DNA from: Desulfobulbus elongatus DSM 2908
GTDB taxonomy: Bacteria; Desulfobacterota; Desulfobulbia; Desulfobulbales; Desulfobulbaceae
Direction of reading: 5' to 3'
Length of the DNA: 64,000 bases
Assembly: GCF_000621145.1 (NCBI RefSeq)
Contig: NZ_JHZB01000004.1
Span: forward strand, 62,001 to 126,000
Each line of letters begins with the position of its first letter. Position 1 is the first letter of the stretch. Below, one piece after another: positions 16,105-25,261 of the stretch. The translations under genes were made by a program, and so were the position numbers. The notes under the pieces are model-generated. The model was not told the origin of the DNA. It worked only from the letters and a program-made list of their open reading frames with translations, and made no database searches.

Positions 16105-16119
16105 TGATAATCATTCGCA
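16105..16119. promoter_or_regulatory. Fur/PerR-box-like operator upstream of the regulator
   Basis: TGATAATCATTCGCA matches the 7-1-7 Fur-family operator (TGATAAT-N-ATTATCA) perfectly in the left half and centre and partly in the right half. It lies 35 bp upstream of the regulator start in an AT-rich stretch, a position suited to autoregulation. Confidence 0.6.
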
Positions 16120-16207
16120 AGTCAAGGGGAAAAGAAAAGTGGAATCAGGGAAGAGAAGGTTCGGTTAGGGCGGTAAAAAAAGGGAAAAAGAGGGGAAAAC
16201 GGCTGGA

Positions 16208-16245
16208 AAACCGCCGGGCCGGGCCTGGAGCCGACCCGGCGGTTT
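16208..16245 (-). terminator. Terminator hairpin of the Pal-type lipoprotein gene
   Basis: An 11-bp stem (AAACCGCCGGG with its complement, 16208-16218 and 16235-16245) encloses a 16-nt GC-rich loop, starting 12 bp after the lipoprotein stop. Read leftward it is followed by a pyrimidine-rich segment with a TTTT, so it is a weak intrinsic terminator. Confidence 0.6.
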
Positions 16246-16256
16246 GAAAGGTTGGG

Positions 16257-16859
16257 TTATTCGAGGATGAAGTCGTCGCGCCGGTTGTGGGCGTAATCGT
16301 CCTCGCTGGAACCGGTGAACAAGGGCCGTTCCTCGCCATAGCTGACGGTGCGGATGCGGCTTTCCTCGATGCCGAATTCAGTGAGGTATCGTTTGGCGGC
16401 TACGGCGCGCCGCTCACCCAGGGCGATGTTGTATTCGTTGGTGCCACGATTGTCAGTGTTGCCTTCGATCAGCACATGCGCGGAAGGATTGTTTCTCAGG
16501 TAGCTGCCGTTGTGTTCCATGGCCGGAATCTGGTCACCCTTGATGCTGGACTGATCGTAATCAAAATAAATCGGCTTGAATTCGGGCGAACAGCGGCCGT
16601 GTTCGCGTTTGTAGGCGTCGCTCTGCGAATCGGCGTCACCGGCTAAACTGCCGGCACCGCCACGGCCCATGGAATCGAGCCCTTCGGTTCCCGGTCCCAT
16701 TTCCTCGGTGATGTTGCCCATCCGATTGCCGTTCATGCTGTCGGAGGCGGTGCCTGAACCCCCGGCATAGGGAGAAACCGGTTTAGGACCGCAGCCGCCC
16801 AGAAAAAGAAGGGTGCCGGTGAGGGTGGCGGCAAGGAAAAAACGGGAGAATGTGTTCAT
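16257..16859 (-). CDS. pal: OmpA-like peptidoglycan-associated lipoprotein (Pal-type)
   Basis: Outer-membrane lipoprotein whose periplasmic OmpA-like domain binds peptidoglycan. The 200-residue precursor starts MNTFSRFFLAATLTGTLLFL and has a lipobox LGGC, so the mature protein would begin at that cysteine. A Gly/Ser-rich linker follows, then the OmpA_C domain with VLIEGNTDNRGTNEYN and ALGERRAVAAKRYL, which matches Pal. The C-terminal SYGEERPL is also typical. It is a lone gene: tolA, tolB, tolQ and tolR are not adjacent. ATG 16859 gives a normal lipoprotein signal; a candidate promoter lies at 16908-16937. Confidence 0.9.
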   Translation of the reverse strand: MNTFSRFFLAATLTGTLLFLGGCGPKPVSPYAGGSGTASDSMNGNRMGNITEEMGPGTEGLDSMGRGGAGSLAGDADSQSDAYKREHGRCSPEFKPIYFDYDQSSIKGDQIPAMEHNGSYLRNNPSAHVLIEGNTDNRGTNEYNIALGERRAVAAKRYLTEFGIEESRIRTVSYGEERPLFTGSSEDDYAHNRRDDFILE

Positions 16860-16907
16860 GGTCAGCCTCGAAAAAAGAGTGAAGGGCAAGGAAACGACGG
16901 TTGTCGA

Positions 16908-16937
16908 TGTATACCTGCAACAAGACGATAACGTCAA
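16908..16937 (-). promoter_or_regulatory. Candidate promoter for the pal gene
   Basis: Read leftward, TTGACG (16937-16932) and TATACA (16913-16908) are 18 bp apart, which places transcription start about 40 bp before the pal ATG. Confidence 0.45.
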
Positions 16938-17071
16938 GAAAAACCTGGCATTCCCAGGGTATCGGCACTCACGGCCCCGGTGGTGAAAGCGAGTGGAGCA
17001 CCTTTTTCTTGCGGGTCATGGGGGAGAATGATAGAAACCACCTGTCTTCCTCATTCTTCCCCGGAGCATCC

Positions 17072-17542
17072 ATGCCCACGACGCCCTCGATCCGTCCATC
17101 CGCTGAGGCCATAGACCGTGAACTTCTGGAGATGGGGGAACATGACGGCGAAGGATACCGGCCCTTGGTCGATTTCGGCGGGTGGCGGGTGGCGATGCTC
17201 AATTATAGCGCCGATCTCCTGCCGGAACACCTCACCCGGATGCAGCGCCACGACGAAACCGACGAGGTCTTCGTCCTGCTGGCCGGCCGCTGCATTCTTT
17301 TTGTCGGCGAGGGGCGGGATGCGGTCACCCGGATCCATGCCGAGGAGCTCCGGCCGGGACGGGTGTATAATGTCAAGAGGGCGGTCTGGCACACCCACAC
17401 CCTGAGCCCGGACGCCAAGGTCCTGGTGGTGGAGAATCGAGAAACCACCTACGACAACTCGCCCTTCACTTCCCTGACTCCTGCCCAGCACCGGCGACTG
17501 ATCGATCTGACCTGCTCCCTGTGGCACGGAGCGGCGCGGTGA
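17072..17542 (+). CDS. Small cupin-domain protein
   Basis: A 156-residue protein with a single cupin barrel: the first motif region HDETDEVFVLLAGRCILFVG and the second, GRVYNVKRAVWHTHTLSP, contain the His and Glu residues that usually bind a metal. The enzymatic role cannot be read from the sequence; related small cupins include sugar-nucleotide isomerases and regulators. ATG 17072 follows a GGAG; a longer frame upstream lacks cupin features. It stands alone between the divergent pal gene and pyrG. Confidence 0.7.
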   Translation: MPTTPSIRPSAEAIDRELLEMGEHDGEGYRPLVDFGGWRVAMLNYSADLLPEHLTRMQRHDETDEVFVLLAGRCILFVGEGRDAVTRIHAEELRPGRVYNVKRAVWHTHTLSPDAKVLVVENRETTYDNSPFTSLTPAQHRRLIDLTCSLWHGAAR

Positions 17543-17626
17543 GAATCCTGGGCGAGGATGCGTTTTGTTTTTGTTTTTACAAATAAAACAAGAGTGTTAT
17601 CTTGATGGGTTTCGACGCGGCCCGAC

Positions 17627-17655
17627 TTGTAAAGAGGAGGGGGATCGTGTATAGT
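17627..17655 (+). promoter_or_regulatory. Candidate sigma-70 promoter for pyrG
   Basis: TTGTAA (17627-17632) and TATAGT (17650-17655) are separated by exactly 17 bp and lie about 70 bp upstream of the pyrG ATG. This probably drives pyrG-kdsA-kdsC-lptC. Confidence 0.5.
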
Positions 17656-17726
17656 TTTCTGCCAATCCATGTACGGCGGCCGGGCCGCCTCCCTCGCTGT
17701 TTCCCTGCGCCTGAAAGGTATACGGT

Positions 17727-19388
17727 ATGCAAGCTTCCCTGAGTAAGAAAACCAAGTTCATTTTTATTACCGGTGGCGTTCTTTCCTCCCTCGGCAAGGG
17801 TTTGTCGGCGGCCTCCATCGGCGCGCTGCTCGAATCCCGAGGCCTCACGGTTACCTTTCAAAAGCTCGACCCTTACATCAACGTCGATCCCGGCACCATG
17901 AACCCCTTTCAGCACGGCGAGGTCTACGTCACCAACGACGGCGCCGAGACCGACCTCGACATGGGGCACTACGAGCGCTACACCAGCGCGGTCATGGGCA
18001 AGAAGAACAACTACACCTCGGGCCGGATCTACTATTCGGTGATCATGAAGGAACGGCGCGGCGAATACCTGGGCGGCACGGTCCAGGTCATTCCCCACAT
18101 CACCGACGAGATCAAGGAAGCCATCGTCCAGTTGGACGGCTGCGCCGACGTGGCCATCATCGAGATCGGCGGCACAGTGGGCGATATCGAGGGCCTGCCC
18201 TTTATCGAGGCGATCCGCCAGCTGCGTACCGACCTGGGCCGTGAATTCACCCTGTTCATCCACCTAACGCTGGTGCCCTACATCAGGACCGCCGGCGAGG
18301 TGAAAACCAAGCCGACCCAGCACTCGGTCAAGGAACTGCTCGCCTCGGGCATTCAGCCCGACATCCTCATGTGCCGGACCGAGGCGCCGCTCACCGACGA
18401 GTTGAAGAAAAAGATCGCCCTGTTCTGCAACGTCGACGCCAACGCGGTCATCTCGGCGGTGGACGTCGACAGCATCTACGAGCTGCCGCTGCGGCTCAGG
18501 CAGGAAGGGGCCGACGACCGCATCCTCGAGAAACTGGGCATCTGGACAGGGGCTCCCAACATCGAGCCCTGGGAGCGGCTGGTGCGCCGGATCAAGAATC
18601 CCAAAACCACGGTGACCATCGGCATCACCGGCAAGTATGTCGATCTGAAGGAATCCTACAAGAGTCTGCACGAGGCCCTGATCCACGGCGGCATCGCCAA
18701 CGACACCAAGGTGGCCCTGCAGTACATCAGCGCCGACGGCCTGGAAGAGGGCGCCGATCTGGACAAGCTCGAGGGCTGCGACGGCATCCTCGTGCCCGGT
18801 GGCTTCGGCAGCCGGGGCATGGAGGGCAAGATCAGGGCCGTAACCTACGCCCGCGAGCGCAAGATCCCGTTTTTCGGCATCTGCCTGGGCATGCAGTTGG
18901 CAGTGGTCGAGTTTTCGCGCAATATCGCAAAAATCGATGGGGCGCATTCGGTGGAGTTCAACCTGACCACCCCGCATCCGGTGATCTACCTGATGACCGA
19001 GTGGTTCGATTTCCGCACCGGCAAGATCGAGAAGCGCGACCAGAATTCCGATATGGGCGGTACCCTGCGTCTCGGCGCCTATCCCTGCATCCTCAAACCC
19101 GGCACCTTTGCCGCCGCCGCTTACGGCAAGGAAGAGATCAGCGAGCGCCACCGCCACCGCTACGAATTCAACAACGCCTACCGGGCGCAACTGGAGGAGG
19201 CCGGCCTGACCGTCAGCGGCACCTCGCCGGACGGCACCCTGGTGGAGATCGTCGAGCTGGCCGACCATCCCTGGTTCCTCGGCTGCCAGTTCCACCCAGA
19301 ATTCCAGTCCAAACCGATGCAGCCGCATCCCCTGTTCCGCGACTTCATCAAGGCGGCGATCGCCTACGGCAAAGGCGGTCGTACCTGA
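17727..19388 (+). CDS. pyrG: CTP synthase
   Basis: Converts UTP to CTP using glutamine-derived ammonia and ATP. The 553-residue protein begins with the synthetase domain ([20 protein letters not shown], the ATP-binding loop). It ends in a class I glutamine amidotransferase domain with the catalytic cysteine in [12 protein letters not shown] and the His-Glu pair in [10 protein letters not shown]. The length is typical. One base separates its stop from the kdsA start. Clustering with kdsA, kdsC and lptC makes sense, since CTP is needed to activate KDO as CMP-KDO. Confidence 0.98.
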   Translation: MQASLSKKTKFIFITGGVLSSLGKGLSAASIGALLESRGLTVTFQKLDPYINVDPGTMNPFQHGEVYVTNDGAETDLDMGHYERYTSAVMGKKNNYTSGRIYYSVIMKERRGEYLGGTVQVIPHITDEIKEAIVQLDGCADVAIIEIGGTVGDIEGLPFIEAIRQLRTDLGREFTLFIHLTLVPYIRTAGEVKTKPTQHSVKELLASGIQPDILMCRTEAPLTDELKKKIALFCNVDANAVISAVDVDSIYELPLRLRQEGADDRILEKLGIWTGAPNIEPWERLVRRIKNPKTTVTIGITGKYVDLKESYKSLHEALIHGGIANDTKVALQYISADGLEEGADLDKLEGCDGILVPGGFGSRGMEGKIRAVTYARERKIPFFGICLGMQLAVVEFSRNIAKIDGAHSVEFNLTTPHPVIYLMTEWFDFRTGKIEKRDQNSDMGGTLRLGAYPCILKPGTFAAAAYGKEEISERHRHRYEFNNAYRAQLEEAGLTVSGTSPDGTLVEIVELADHPWFLGCQFHPEFQSKPMQPHPLFRDFIKAAIAYGKGGRT

Positions 19389-19389
19389 T

Positions 19390-20238
19390 ATGGTCGCCAC
19401 CGTTCAACTCACCTCCACGCCCGCCGGAACCATCACCATCGGCCCAGGCGCGCCTCTGCTTTTGATCGCGGGTCCCTGCGTGCTCGAAAGCGCCGATCTC
19501 GCCAGGGAGATCGCCCTGGAAATGCGGGCCATCGCCGCCCGGCTGGGAGTGTCCTACGTGTTCAAGGCCTCGTTCGACAAGGCCAACCGGACTTCGCTCT
19601 CCTCCTTCCGCGGACCCGGTCCGGAGAAAGGGCTGCGCATTCTCGGCCGGCTGCGCGAAGAGGTGGGAGTGCCGGTGGTCTCCGACATCCACGAGCCGGC
19701 CCAGGCGGAACTGGCCGCAGATGTTCTCGATATTCTTCAGATTCCCGCCTTTCTCTGCCGCCAGACCGATCTGCTGGTGGCCGCCGCCCGCACGGGCAAG
19801 GTGGTCAACATCAAAAAGGGCCAGTTCGTCTCACCCTGGGACATGGCCCACGCGGTCGACAAGGTGCGCGGCGCCGGCAGCGAGCGGATTCTGCTCACCG
19901 AGCGCGGCGCCAGCTTCGGTTACAACAACCTGGTGGTGGACATGCGATCACTGCCGGTGATGCGCTCCCTCGGCTTTCCGGTGGTGTACGACGCCACCCA
20001 TTCGGTGCAGTTGCCCGGCGGCGCCGGGTCCAGTTCCGGCGGCCAGCGCGAGTTCATTCCCGCCCTGGCGCGGGCGGCGATGGCGGTGGGCATCGACGGC
20101 CTGTTTTTCGAGGTGCATCCCGATCCGGACAAAGCCCTGTGCGACGGACCCAACTCCCTGCCCCTGGCCGAGGTGGAGGGGCTGCTCAAACAGGTGCTGG
20201 CGGTGCGCCAGGCGGTGGCCGGGGTGATCGATGGCTGA
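19390..20238 (+). CDS. kdsA: 3-deoxy-8-phosphooctulonate synthase
   Basis: Condenses arabinose 5-phosphate and phosphoenolpyruvate to KDO-8-phosphate, the precursor of the inner LPS core. The 282-residue TIM-barrel protein has [13 protein letters not shown], the substrate segment [17 protein letters not shown], and [19 protein letters not shown], all characteristic of KdsA. The length is normal. It is translated directly after pyrG and overlaps the next gene by eight bases. Its presence supports an LPS-bearing outer membrane. Confidence 0.97.
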   Translation: MVATVQLTSTPAGTITIGPGAPLLLIAGPCVLESADLAREIALEMRAIAARLGVSYVFKASFDKANRTSLSSFRGPGPEKGLRILGRLREEVGVPVVSDIHEPAQAELAADVLDILQIPAFLCRQTDLLVAAARTGKVVNIKKGQFVSPWDMAHAVDKVRGAGSERILLTERGASFGYNNLVVDMRSLPVMRSLGFPVVYDATHSVQLPGGAGSSSGGQREFIPALARAAMAVGIDGLFFEVHPDPDKALCDGPNSLPLAEVEGLLKQVLAVRQAVAGVIDG

Positions 20239-20872
20239 GCAGGAATGCGGTGTAGCCGGTGGGACCTATCCCACCGACTGCGAACTGACCGAGGCCCTGC
20301 GCAACCGGGCCATGACGCGCAACCGGCCGCCGGAACGCAGTGCAGCCTGGCTGGCCGCCCTGCCAAGGGCCCGGCAGGTGCAATTGCTGCTGCTCGATGT
20401 CGACGGCGTGCTCACCGACGGGGCCATCGTCTACGTGTCCGGCGGCGGCGAGGCCAAGAGCTTCAACACCCAGGACGGTCTGGGGATCAGGCTCCTCCAG
20501 GACAGCGGCGTGGCGGTGGGCATCATCACCGCCCGCAGTTCCGAGGCGGTGGAGCGCCGCGCCCGCGACCTGAACCTGGCCCACGTGCTGCAAGGCCAAC
20601 AGGACAAGCTGACCGCCTATGAGTCCATCCTCAAGGCCACCGGCCTGCGGCCGCCGCAGACCGCCTACATGGGCGACGACCTCATGGATCTGCCGCTGCT
20701 CAACCGGGTGGGGTTCGCCGCCGCGCCTGCTAATGCGGTGGCCGAGATCCGGCAGCGGGTCCATTACACCACCGAACGCGCCGGCGGCCGGGGCGCGGTG
20801 CGCGAGGTCTGCGACCTCATCCTCGAGGCCCAGGGCAACCTGGCCCGGATGCAGGCCAGGTTCGACCGATGA
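20231..20872 (+). CDS. kdsC: 3-deoxy-8-phosphooctulonate phosphatase (HAD family)
   Basis: HAD phosphatase that removes the phosphate from KDO-8-phosphate. The core has the nucleophile motif [26 protein letters not shown] and [12 protein letters not shown], and the C-terminal [15 protein letters not shown] is specific to KdsC. The 213-residue product carries about 25 extra N-terminal residues compared with shorter homologues. An alternative ATG at 20312 would remove them but has no ribosome binding site, whereas the 20231 start overlaps kdsA and follows GGGGTGA. A perfect 8-bp hairpin (20257-20276) lies between the two starts. Confidence 0.93.
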   Translation: MAEQECGVAGGTYPTDCELTEALRNRAMTRNRPPERSAAWLAALPRARQVQLLLLDVDGVLTDGAIVYVSGGGEAKSFNTQDGLGIRLLQDSGVAVGIITARSSEAVERRARDLNLAHVLQGQQDKLTAYESILKATGLRPPQTAYMGDDLMDLPLLNRVGFAAAPANAVAEIRQRVHYTTERAGGRGAVREVCDLILEAQGNLARMQARFDR

Positions 20873-21441
20873 TCAGAAATCCCCGCAATCTCCTCTGGCT
20901 GGTGCCGCTGCTGCTCTTCGTCACCAGCCCGCTGTGGCAGCCGCCGCTGGCCGCCTTTCTCACCCCACGGGGCGGATACAATCCCAAGTTGGCGCAGCCG
21001 CAGGAGGAGACGACTCCCATCCAGAATTTCATCCTCGATACGGTGGCCATCACCATGACCACCAACGGCAAGGAGGAGTGGCAGATCGATGCCGACCGCG
21101 CCTACACCCTGGGGAACGACCACGAAATCGAGATGGAGGAGGTCAGCGCCATGTACATCGGCACCGAAAAGGAGCCGATCAATATCGAGAGCCGCAAGGG
21201 GCTCTATCTCGTCAACAAGCGGCATCTGGTTCTCACCGACCACGTCAAGGTGGTCAAGCCGACCAAGAATCAGGTGATGCTTTCGGAACGGCTCGAATAC
21301 GACGATGCCGACAAGATGCTGGTCAGTCCGGGGAAGGTGACCATCCTGTCGCCGGGCATGAAGCTGAACGCCGGCCGGATGGACTACGATTTCTCCACCG
21401 AAGGATTCGAGTTCAGCGACCGGGTCAAGGTCAACCTCTAA
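20869..21441 (+). CDS. lptC: LPS export ABC transporter periplasmic protein LptC
   Basis: Bitopic inner-membrane protein of the Lpt bridge that hands lipopolysaccharide to LptA. The 190-residue product starts with one hydrophobic anchor ([16 protein letters not shown]) and continues as a beta-rich periplasmic domain with [15 protein letters not shown] and [18 protein letters not shown], the repeating jelly-roll strands of LptC. It overlaps kdsC by four bases. lptA and lptB, often downstream, are not here; dapL follows instead. Sequence conservation in this family is low, so the call rests on topology, strand pattern and gene order. Confidence 0.82.
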   Translation: MIRNPRNLLWLVPLLLFVTSPLWQPPLAAFLTPRGGYNPKLAQPQEETTPIQNFILDTVAITMTTNGKEEWQIDADRAYTLGNDHEIEMEEVSAMYIGTEKEPINIESRKGLYLVNKRHLVLTDHVKVVKPTKNQVMLSERLEYDDADKMLVSPGKVTILSPGMKLNAGRMDYDFSTEGFEFSDRVKVNL

Positions 21442-21482
21442 CCGCCGCCATCCGGGCGGACTGCATAACGAAGGAATCGGTC

Positions 21483-22706
21483 ATGTTGAGAATAAACGAG
21501 CACTATCTGAAACTGCAGGCCTCCTACCTCTTTTCCGACATCGCCAAGCGGGTGACCGCCTTCCAGGCCGCCCATCCCGAGCGCGAGGTGATCAAGCTGG
21601 GCATCGGCGACGTGACCCAGCCCCTGCCGCCCGCCTGCATCGCGGCCTTTCACCAGGCGGTCGACGAGATGGCCACGGCCGGCGGTTTTCGCGGCTACGG
21701 CCCGGAGCAGGGCTACGATTTTCTGCGCCAGGCGATCGCAGAACACGATTTTCAGGCGCGCGGCGCCGACATCCAGGCCGACGAGGTCTTCGTCTCCGAC
21801 GGCGCCAAGTGCGACACCGGCAACATCCAGGAACTGTTCGCCACCGATGCCAAGATCGCCATACCCGACCCGGTCTATCCGGTTTACCTCGACACCAACG
21901 TCATGGCCGGCCGCACCGGTGCGTTCAGGGACGGTCGCTACGAGGGCATCGTTTATCTGGAGTCGACCAGGGCCAACAACTATGTGCCCGACCTGCCCAG
22001 GGAACCGGTGGACCTGATCTACCTCTGCTTCCCCAACAACCCCACCGGCTCGACCATCACCAAAGAGCAGTTGCAGGTCTGGGTGGATTTCGCCCGCGAC
22101 GCCAAGGCGCTCATCCTCTTCGACGCCGCCTACGAGGCCTTTATCCGCAATCCCGAACTGCCGCATTCGATTTACGAGATCAAGGGCGCCCGCGAAGTGG
22201 CGATCGAGTTCCGCAGCTATTCCAAGAGCGCCGGCTTCACCGGCACCCGTTGCGCCTATACCGTGGTGCCCAAGGAATGCACGGCCTACGATGCGGCCGG
22301 CAGCAGGCAGGCCATCCACCCGCTCTGGAACCGGCGGCACTGCACCAAGTTCAACGGGGTTTCCTACCCGGTGCAGCGCGCGGCCGAGGCGGTCCATTCG
22401 CCCGAGGGCAAAGCCCAGTGCACGGCCCTGATCGACGGCTACCTGGCCAACGCCAAGATCATCCGCCAGGCCATGGCCGAACTGGGCTACCACACCATCG
22501 GCGGCGACAATGCCCCCTACGTGTGGATCGAGGCCAAGGGCGATTCCTGGGCGTTTTTCGATCTGCTGTTGAACAAGGCCGGGGTGGTGTGCACGCCGGG
22601 CGCCGGCTTCGGCAGGTGCGGCCAGGGATATATCCGCCTGTCGGCGTTCAACTCCGAGGCCAATGTGGTCAAGGCGATGGGACGGATCAGGGAGGCGTTG
22701 GGGTGA
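21483..22706 (+). CDS. dapL: LL-diaminopimelate aminotransferase
   Basis: PLP enzyme that converts tetrahydrodipicolinate directly to LL-diaminopimelate, giving lysine and peptidoglycan precursors by the one-step aminotransferase route. The 407-residue product begins [20 protein letters not shown], a DapL hallmark. It has [39 protein letters not shown] and the Schiff-base lysine in [18 protein letters not shown] 21483 follows GAAGGA. The frame is open further upstream through lptC but only from this ATG is it DapL. Use of DapL fits a Desulfobacterota-type anaerobe. Confidence 0.97.
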   Translation: MLRINEHYLKLQASYLFSDIAKRVTAFQAAHPEREVIKLGIGDVTQPLPPACIAAFHQAVDEMATAGGFRGYGPEQGYDFLRQAIAEHDFQARGADIQADEVFVSDGAKCDTGNIQELFATDAKIAIPDPVYPVYLDTNVMAGRTGAFRDGRYEGIVYLESTRANNYVPDLPREPVDLIYLCFPNNPTGSTITKEQLQVWVDFARDAKALILFDAAYEAFIRNPELPHSIYEIKGAREVAIEFRSYSKSAGFTGTRCAYTVVPKECTAYDAAGSRQAIHPLWNRRHCTKFNGVSYPVQRAAEAVHSPEGKAQCTALIDGYLANAKIIRQAMAELGYHTIGGDNAPYVWIEAKGDSWAFFDLLLNKAGVVCTPGAGFGRCGQGYIRLSAFNSEANVVKAMGRIREALG

Positions 22707-22809
22707 GGCCGGCAGCCCCTTGTGTAGCGGTTGCTGAACGAGGTCGGTTCATTTCGGGCGATGCGGGCAATCTCACCCGCGCGGTGAGTTCCCGTCGCTC
22801 TTTCGACGG

Positions 22810-22842
22810 TTTGCGCTTCCTGCCTCGACCAGGAAGCGCAAA
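22810..22842. terminator. Long perfect hairpin between convergent dapL and the L,D-transpeptidase unit
   Basis: A perfect 13-bp stem (TTTGCGCTTCCTG with its complement, 22810-22822 and 22830-22842) encloses a 7-nt loop. It lies between two convergent genes. A T-tract is found only about 14 bp beyond it on the plus strand, so efficiency is uncertain. Confidence 0.6.
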
Positions 22843-22889
22843 TTAGTCCGAATTCCTGTTTTTTTCTTCCGGGCGGCCCACCCGCACCC

Positions 22890-23084
22890 TCATTCCACCC
22901 AGATTTCCCGTTGCACGCAGGCCTGATCCTCGGGGCGCATCACCCGGCAGGCGAGCACGCCCTCCGGGAAGGAACCGTAGACGGCATGGCGCGGAACGCG
23001 GAGCGTGCCGTCGTCGTCCAGTTCGACCATGACGATCACATCGCCGCCGTTGCCGAGGGTCAGCTCACAGGGAATCTTTCGCAT
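22890..23084 (-). CDS. 64-residue hypothetical protein overlapping the transpeptidase gene
   Basis: A short leftward frame from ATG 23084, overlapping the last 20 bases of the L,D-transpeptidase gene. The product begins MRKIPCELTLGNGGDVIVMV and ends QREIWVE. It is acidic, beta-strand-like and has three cysteines; I do not recognise a family. There is no strong ribosome binding site, so translation would depend on coupling to the upstream gene. Codon use resembles its neighbours, which supports a real gene, but it could still be a chance frame. Confidence 0.5.
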   Translation of the reverse strand: MRKIPCELTLGNGGDVIVMVELDDDGTLRVPRHAVYGSFPEGVLACRVMRPEDQACVQREIWVE

Positions 23085-24924
23085 TGGGATCGGCCGTGGT
23101 CTGTTGCCCGGTTTGCACGTATTTGACGGCCCTGTCGATTCTGACCTGCTGATTGGCCGCCTGCCCGTTTCTGATTTCCAGAGGGATGGCCGACTCCAGC
23201 CGCGAAGGCGGTGCGTTGAGCGCGGCGAGAACGCCCTCATCGCGGCTGTAGAGGTCGGGCTTGAACATCACCTTGCCGTCGCGGACGTTGGTGGTCAGGT
23301 ACATCAGATAGATCGGCAGCGGCTGTTTGAGGATCACCGTGGTGGTCTTGCCCGAGGCCAGAATCTGATCCATCTTTTCGACGGTGGTCGGATTGCCCGC
23401 ATCGTGGGCGAGAATCAATCGCCCCAACTCCAGGGGATTCTGCACCCGGATGCAGCCGTGGCTGAAGGCGCGCTGCGTTCGACCGAACAGGAATTTGCTT
23501 GGTGTGTCATGCAGATAGACATGATAGGGATTGGGGAAGAGAAACTTGATCAAGCCCAGTGAGTTGTCCGTGCCCGGGTCCTGCCGCAGGGTGTAGGGAA
23601 GATATCTCCCCTGATACTGTTGCCAGCGGATGGTGCGGGGATCGATCTCGGTCCCGCTGCTGTCGAAGACGCGCATCCGCTGTTTGGCGAGGTAATCCGG
23701 ATCTTTGACAATGCTGGGCACGGTCTCGTTTTTGACGATGTCCGGGGTGGGGGTCCAGGTCGGATTGAGCACGATATAGGTGATCGCCGAACGGAAGACG
23801 GGCGTCTGGTGATAGGGTTGGCCGACCATGACCTTGGAGTTCCAGACCTGCTGATTGTCGTGGTAATATTGAAGGGCGAAGCCGGCGATATCGACGATGA
23901 GGCTGGAGCTGGGCATGTCGTGGATCACCCATCGCGTCCGTTCGAGGTTCACCCGGATCTGGCCGATCCGTTCGGTCACGGTGACGTTCATGGCGTTCGC
24001 CGTGGCTTTGCCGACCACGCTATCCGGCTCGACATGATGCCGGGCCTGGAAGACCCTGACCGCCGCCGCCAGTTGATCGTCGAACAGATTCGTTTCGGCG
24101 CCTCCCCTGGGGCGATATTCGCCGGTCGCGGCCAGCCGGTTGCGGAGGGCCGTAACCCGCTGGTCGGCCATGCCCGGTTTGAGGCTCGGCCCTGCCGGCA
24201 CGGAGTTCCAGCCGCCCTTGGCGGCGAACTTTTTGTATTGGCTCAGGGCCTCCTTGAGGTTGAGATAGGAGGGATGGTGCGGGGACAGCTTGTCCAGGGT
24301 GGCCCGGACGGTCCCGGTACGGATGGCGGTCAGATAGGTGTCGATGGGTGAGAGGCGGGGCGTGGTGGCGGCGAGATTCTGTTTTTCCTCGACCTTGGCC
24401 GGATCGACCTTGCCGTACCGCTTATGCTGCCCCAGCAGGACCATGGCATCGGAAAGCAGTACATCGTACTCCACTCGCTTGGCCAGGGTGCTCTCCTGCT
24501 CATTCAACTCGTTGGCGTAATGCGTCAAGGCGTTGAGGTGGTAATCGTCGGGGGTCAGGCCTTCTTCGGCGCTCGCCACGATGGCGCCCATCAACTGGGC
24601 GATGTTGTCCTGGTCGCCCCAGAGGGGGTTGAACTGATTTTTCCTGTATAAATCAAGAAGATATGCGGATGCGTAGACCGGCTCCCTGCCGATGCTGTCC
24701 GCCACCTCGAAATACAGTTGCTCCAGCAACTGCTGCAGCAACTGCTGTCGTTCCTGCTCGTGGTTGGCCGGATCCTGCTGCACATTCGCTCGGTGCGCCG
24801 GGGGCGGGGAGAGGACGGCGGAGCCGTTGTCGGCAACCGCTTGCGGCACGGGGAGCAGGGACAAGAGGGCCAGAACTCCGGACATCATGAAGCCGGAGGG
24901 GTGTATTCGACGATGATCGGGCAT
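23065..24924 (-). CDS. L,D-transpeptidase (YcbB/LdtD-type)
   Basis: Periplasmic enzyme that makes 3-3 cross-links in peptidoglycan. The 619-residue protein has a hydrophobic N-terminal segment (GVLALLSLLPVPQAVA), a Gln/Leu-rich helix (QLLQQLLEQLYFEVADS), and a scaffold domain. A peptidoglycan-binding PG_1-like segment (DDQLAAAVRVFQARH) follows, then a YkuD catalytic domain with FSHGCIRVQNP carrying the active-site Cys, preceded by HDTPSKFLFGR. This order matches the large YcbB group. ATG 24924 follows AGGATAC and gives a normal signal peptide. A perfect inverted repeat lies about 100 bp upstream. Confidence 0.92.
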   Translation of the reverse strand: MPDHRRIHPSGFMMSGVLALLSLLPVPQAVADNGSAVLSPPPAHRANVQQDPANHEQERQQLLQQLLEQLYFEVADSIGREPVYASAYLLDLYRKNQFNPLWGDQDNIAQLMGAIVASAEEGLTPDDYHLNALTHYANELNEQESTLAKRVEYDVLLSDAMVLLGQHKRYGKVDPAKVEEKQNLAATTPRLSPIDTYLTAIRTGTVRATLDKLSPHHPSYLNLKEALSQYKKFAAKGGWNSVPAGPSLKPGMADQRVTALRNRLAATGEYRPRGGAETNLFDDQLAAAVRVFQARHHVEPDSVVGKATANAMNVTVTERIGQIRVNLERTRWVIHDMPSSSLIVDIAGFALQYYHDNQQVWNSKVMVGQPYHQTPVFRSAITYIVLNPTWTPTPDIVKNETVPSIVKDPDYLAKQRMRVFDSSGTEIDPRTIRWQQYQGRYLPYTLRQDPGTDNSLGLIKFLFPNPYHVYLHDTPSKFLFGRTQRAFSHGCIRVQNPLELGRLILAHDAGNPTTVEKMDQILASGKTTTVILKQPLPIYLMYLTTNVRDGKVMFKPDLYSRDEGVLAALNAPPSRLESAIPLEIRNGQAANQQVRIDRAVKYVQTGQQTTADPNAKDSL

Positions 24925-25016
24925 GAAAGAGTATCCTGAACGCGGGCTGACTTCTTCGGATGGAATCAGGTAGAGGTTGATCGGGGACACCACGGGACGT
25001 TCATCGCACAGACCAC

Positions 25017-25033
25017 AAGAATAGTCTATTCTT
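25017..25033. repeat. Perfect inverted repeat, possible operator
   Basis: AAGAATAG-T-CTATTCTT is an 8-bp perfect dyad around one base, in an otherwise AT-poor intergenic region 93 bp upstream of the L,D-transpeptidase start. Its size and symmetry suit a dimeric regulator. It also supplies a TATTCT that could act as a leftward -10 element. Confidence 0.5.
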
Positions 25034-25200
25034 AAGGAAAAATGTCGTTGTTGACAAGCTGTTCAGCCCGTTGGCCGGAAAAAAACGACAGAAAGGCATA
25101 ACTCGCATGACTCGCCCACGACGTGGCTTCTCTTCCGCCTGTTCCGGTCGTCATTCCGCACCGCCTGGCCGATTGAGGCGCCATGGGCGCCGCTTCTTGT

Positions 25201-25230
25201 TTGACCGGTCCGGCGCGCCTGTGCTATCCT
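25201..25230 (+). promoter_or_regulatory. Candidate promoter for nfeD-SPFH operon
   Basis: TTGACC (25201-25206), an 18-bp spacer and TATCCT (25225-25230) lie about 30 bp upstream of the nfeD ATG. Confidence 0.4.
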
Positions 25231-25261
25231 CCGGAAAAGAATACACCCATGGAGTCCGCTC

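Larger units (their letters stand above)
24925..25261. other. Divergent regulatory gap between the transpeptidase and nfeD genes
   Basis: This 337-bp gap holds no credible gene. It contains a perfect 8-bp inverted repeat at 25017-25033, a candidate rightward promoter at 25201-25230 and presumably the leftward promoter of the transpeptidase gene. Nothing else stands out. Confidence 0.5.

Noticed and set aside
20619-21482. Open frame through kdsC and lptC continuing into dapL
   Set aside because: Arg/Pro-rich shadow sequence; the real dapL starts at 21483 with a good ribosome binding site.
22521-22535. DnaA box (TGTGGATCG) in dapL
   Set aside because: Isolated, mismatched and within a conserved coding segment.
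24690-24770. Tandem DNA repeat (CAGCAACTGCTG-like)
   Set aside because: It lies inside the transpeptidase gene and simply encodes a Gln/Leu-rich helix.
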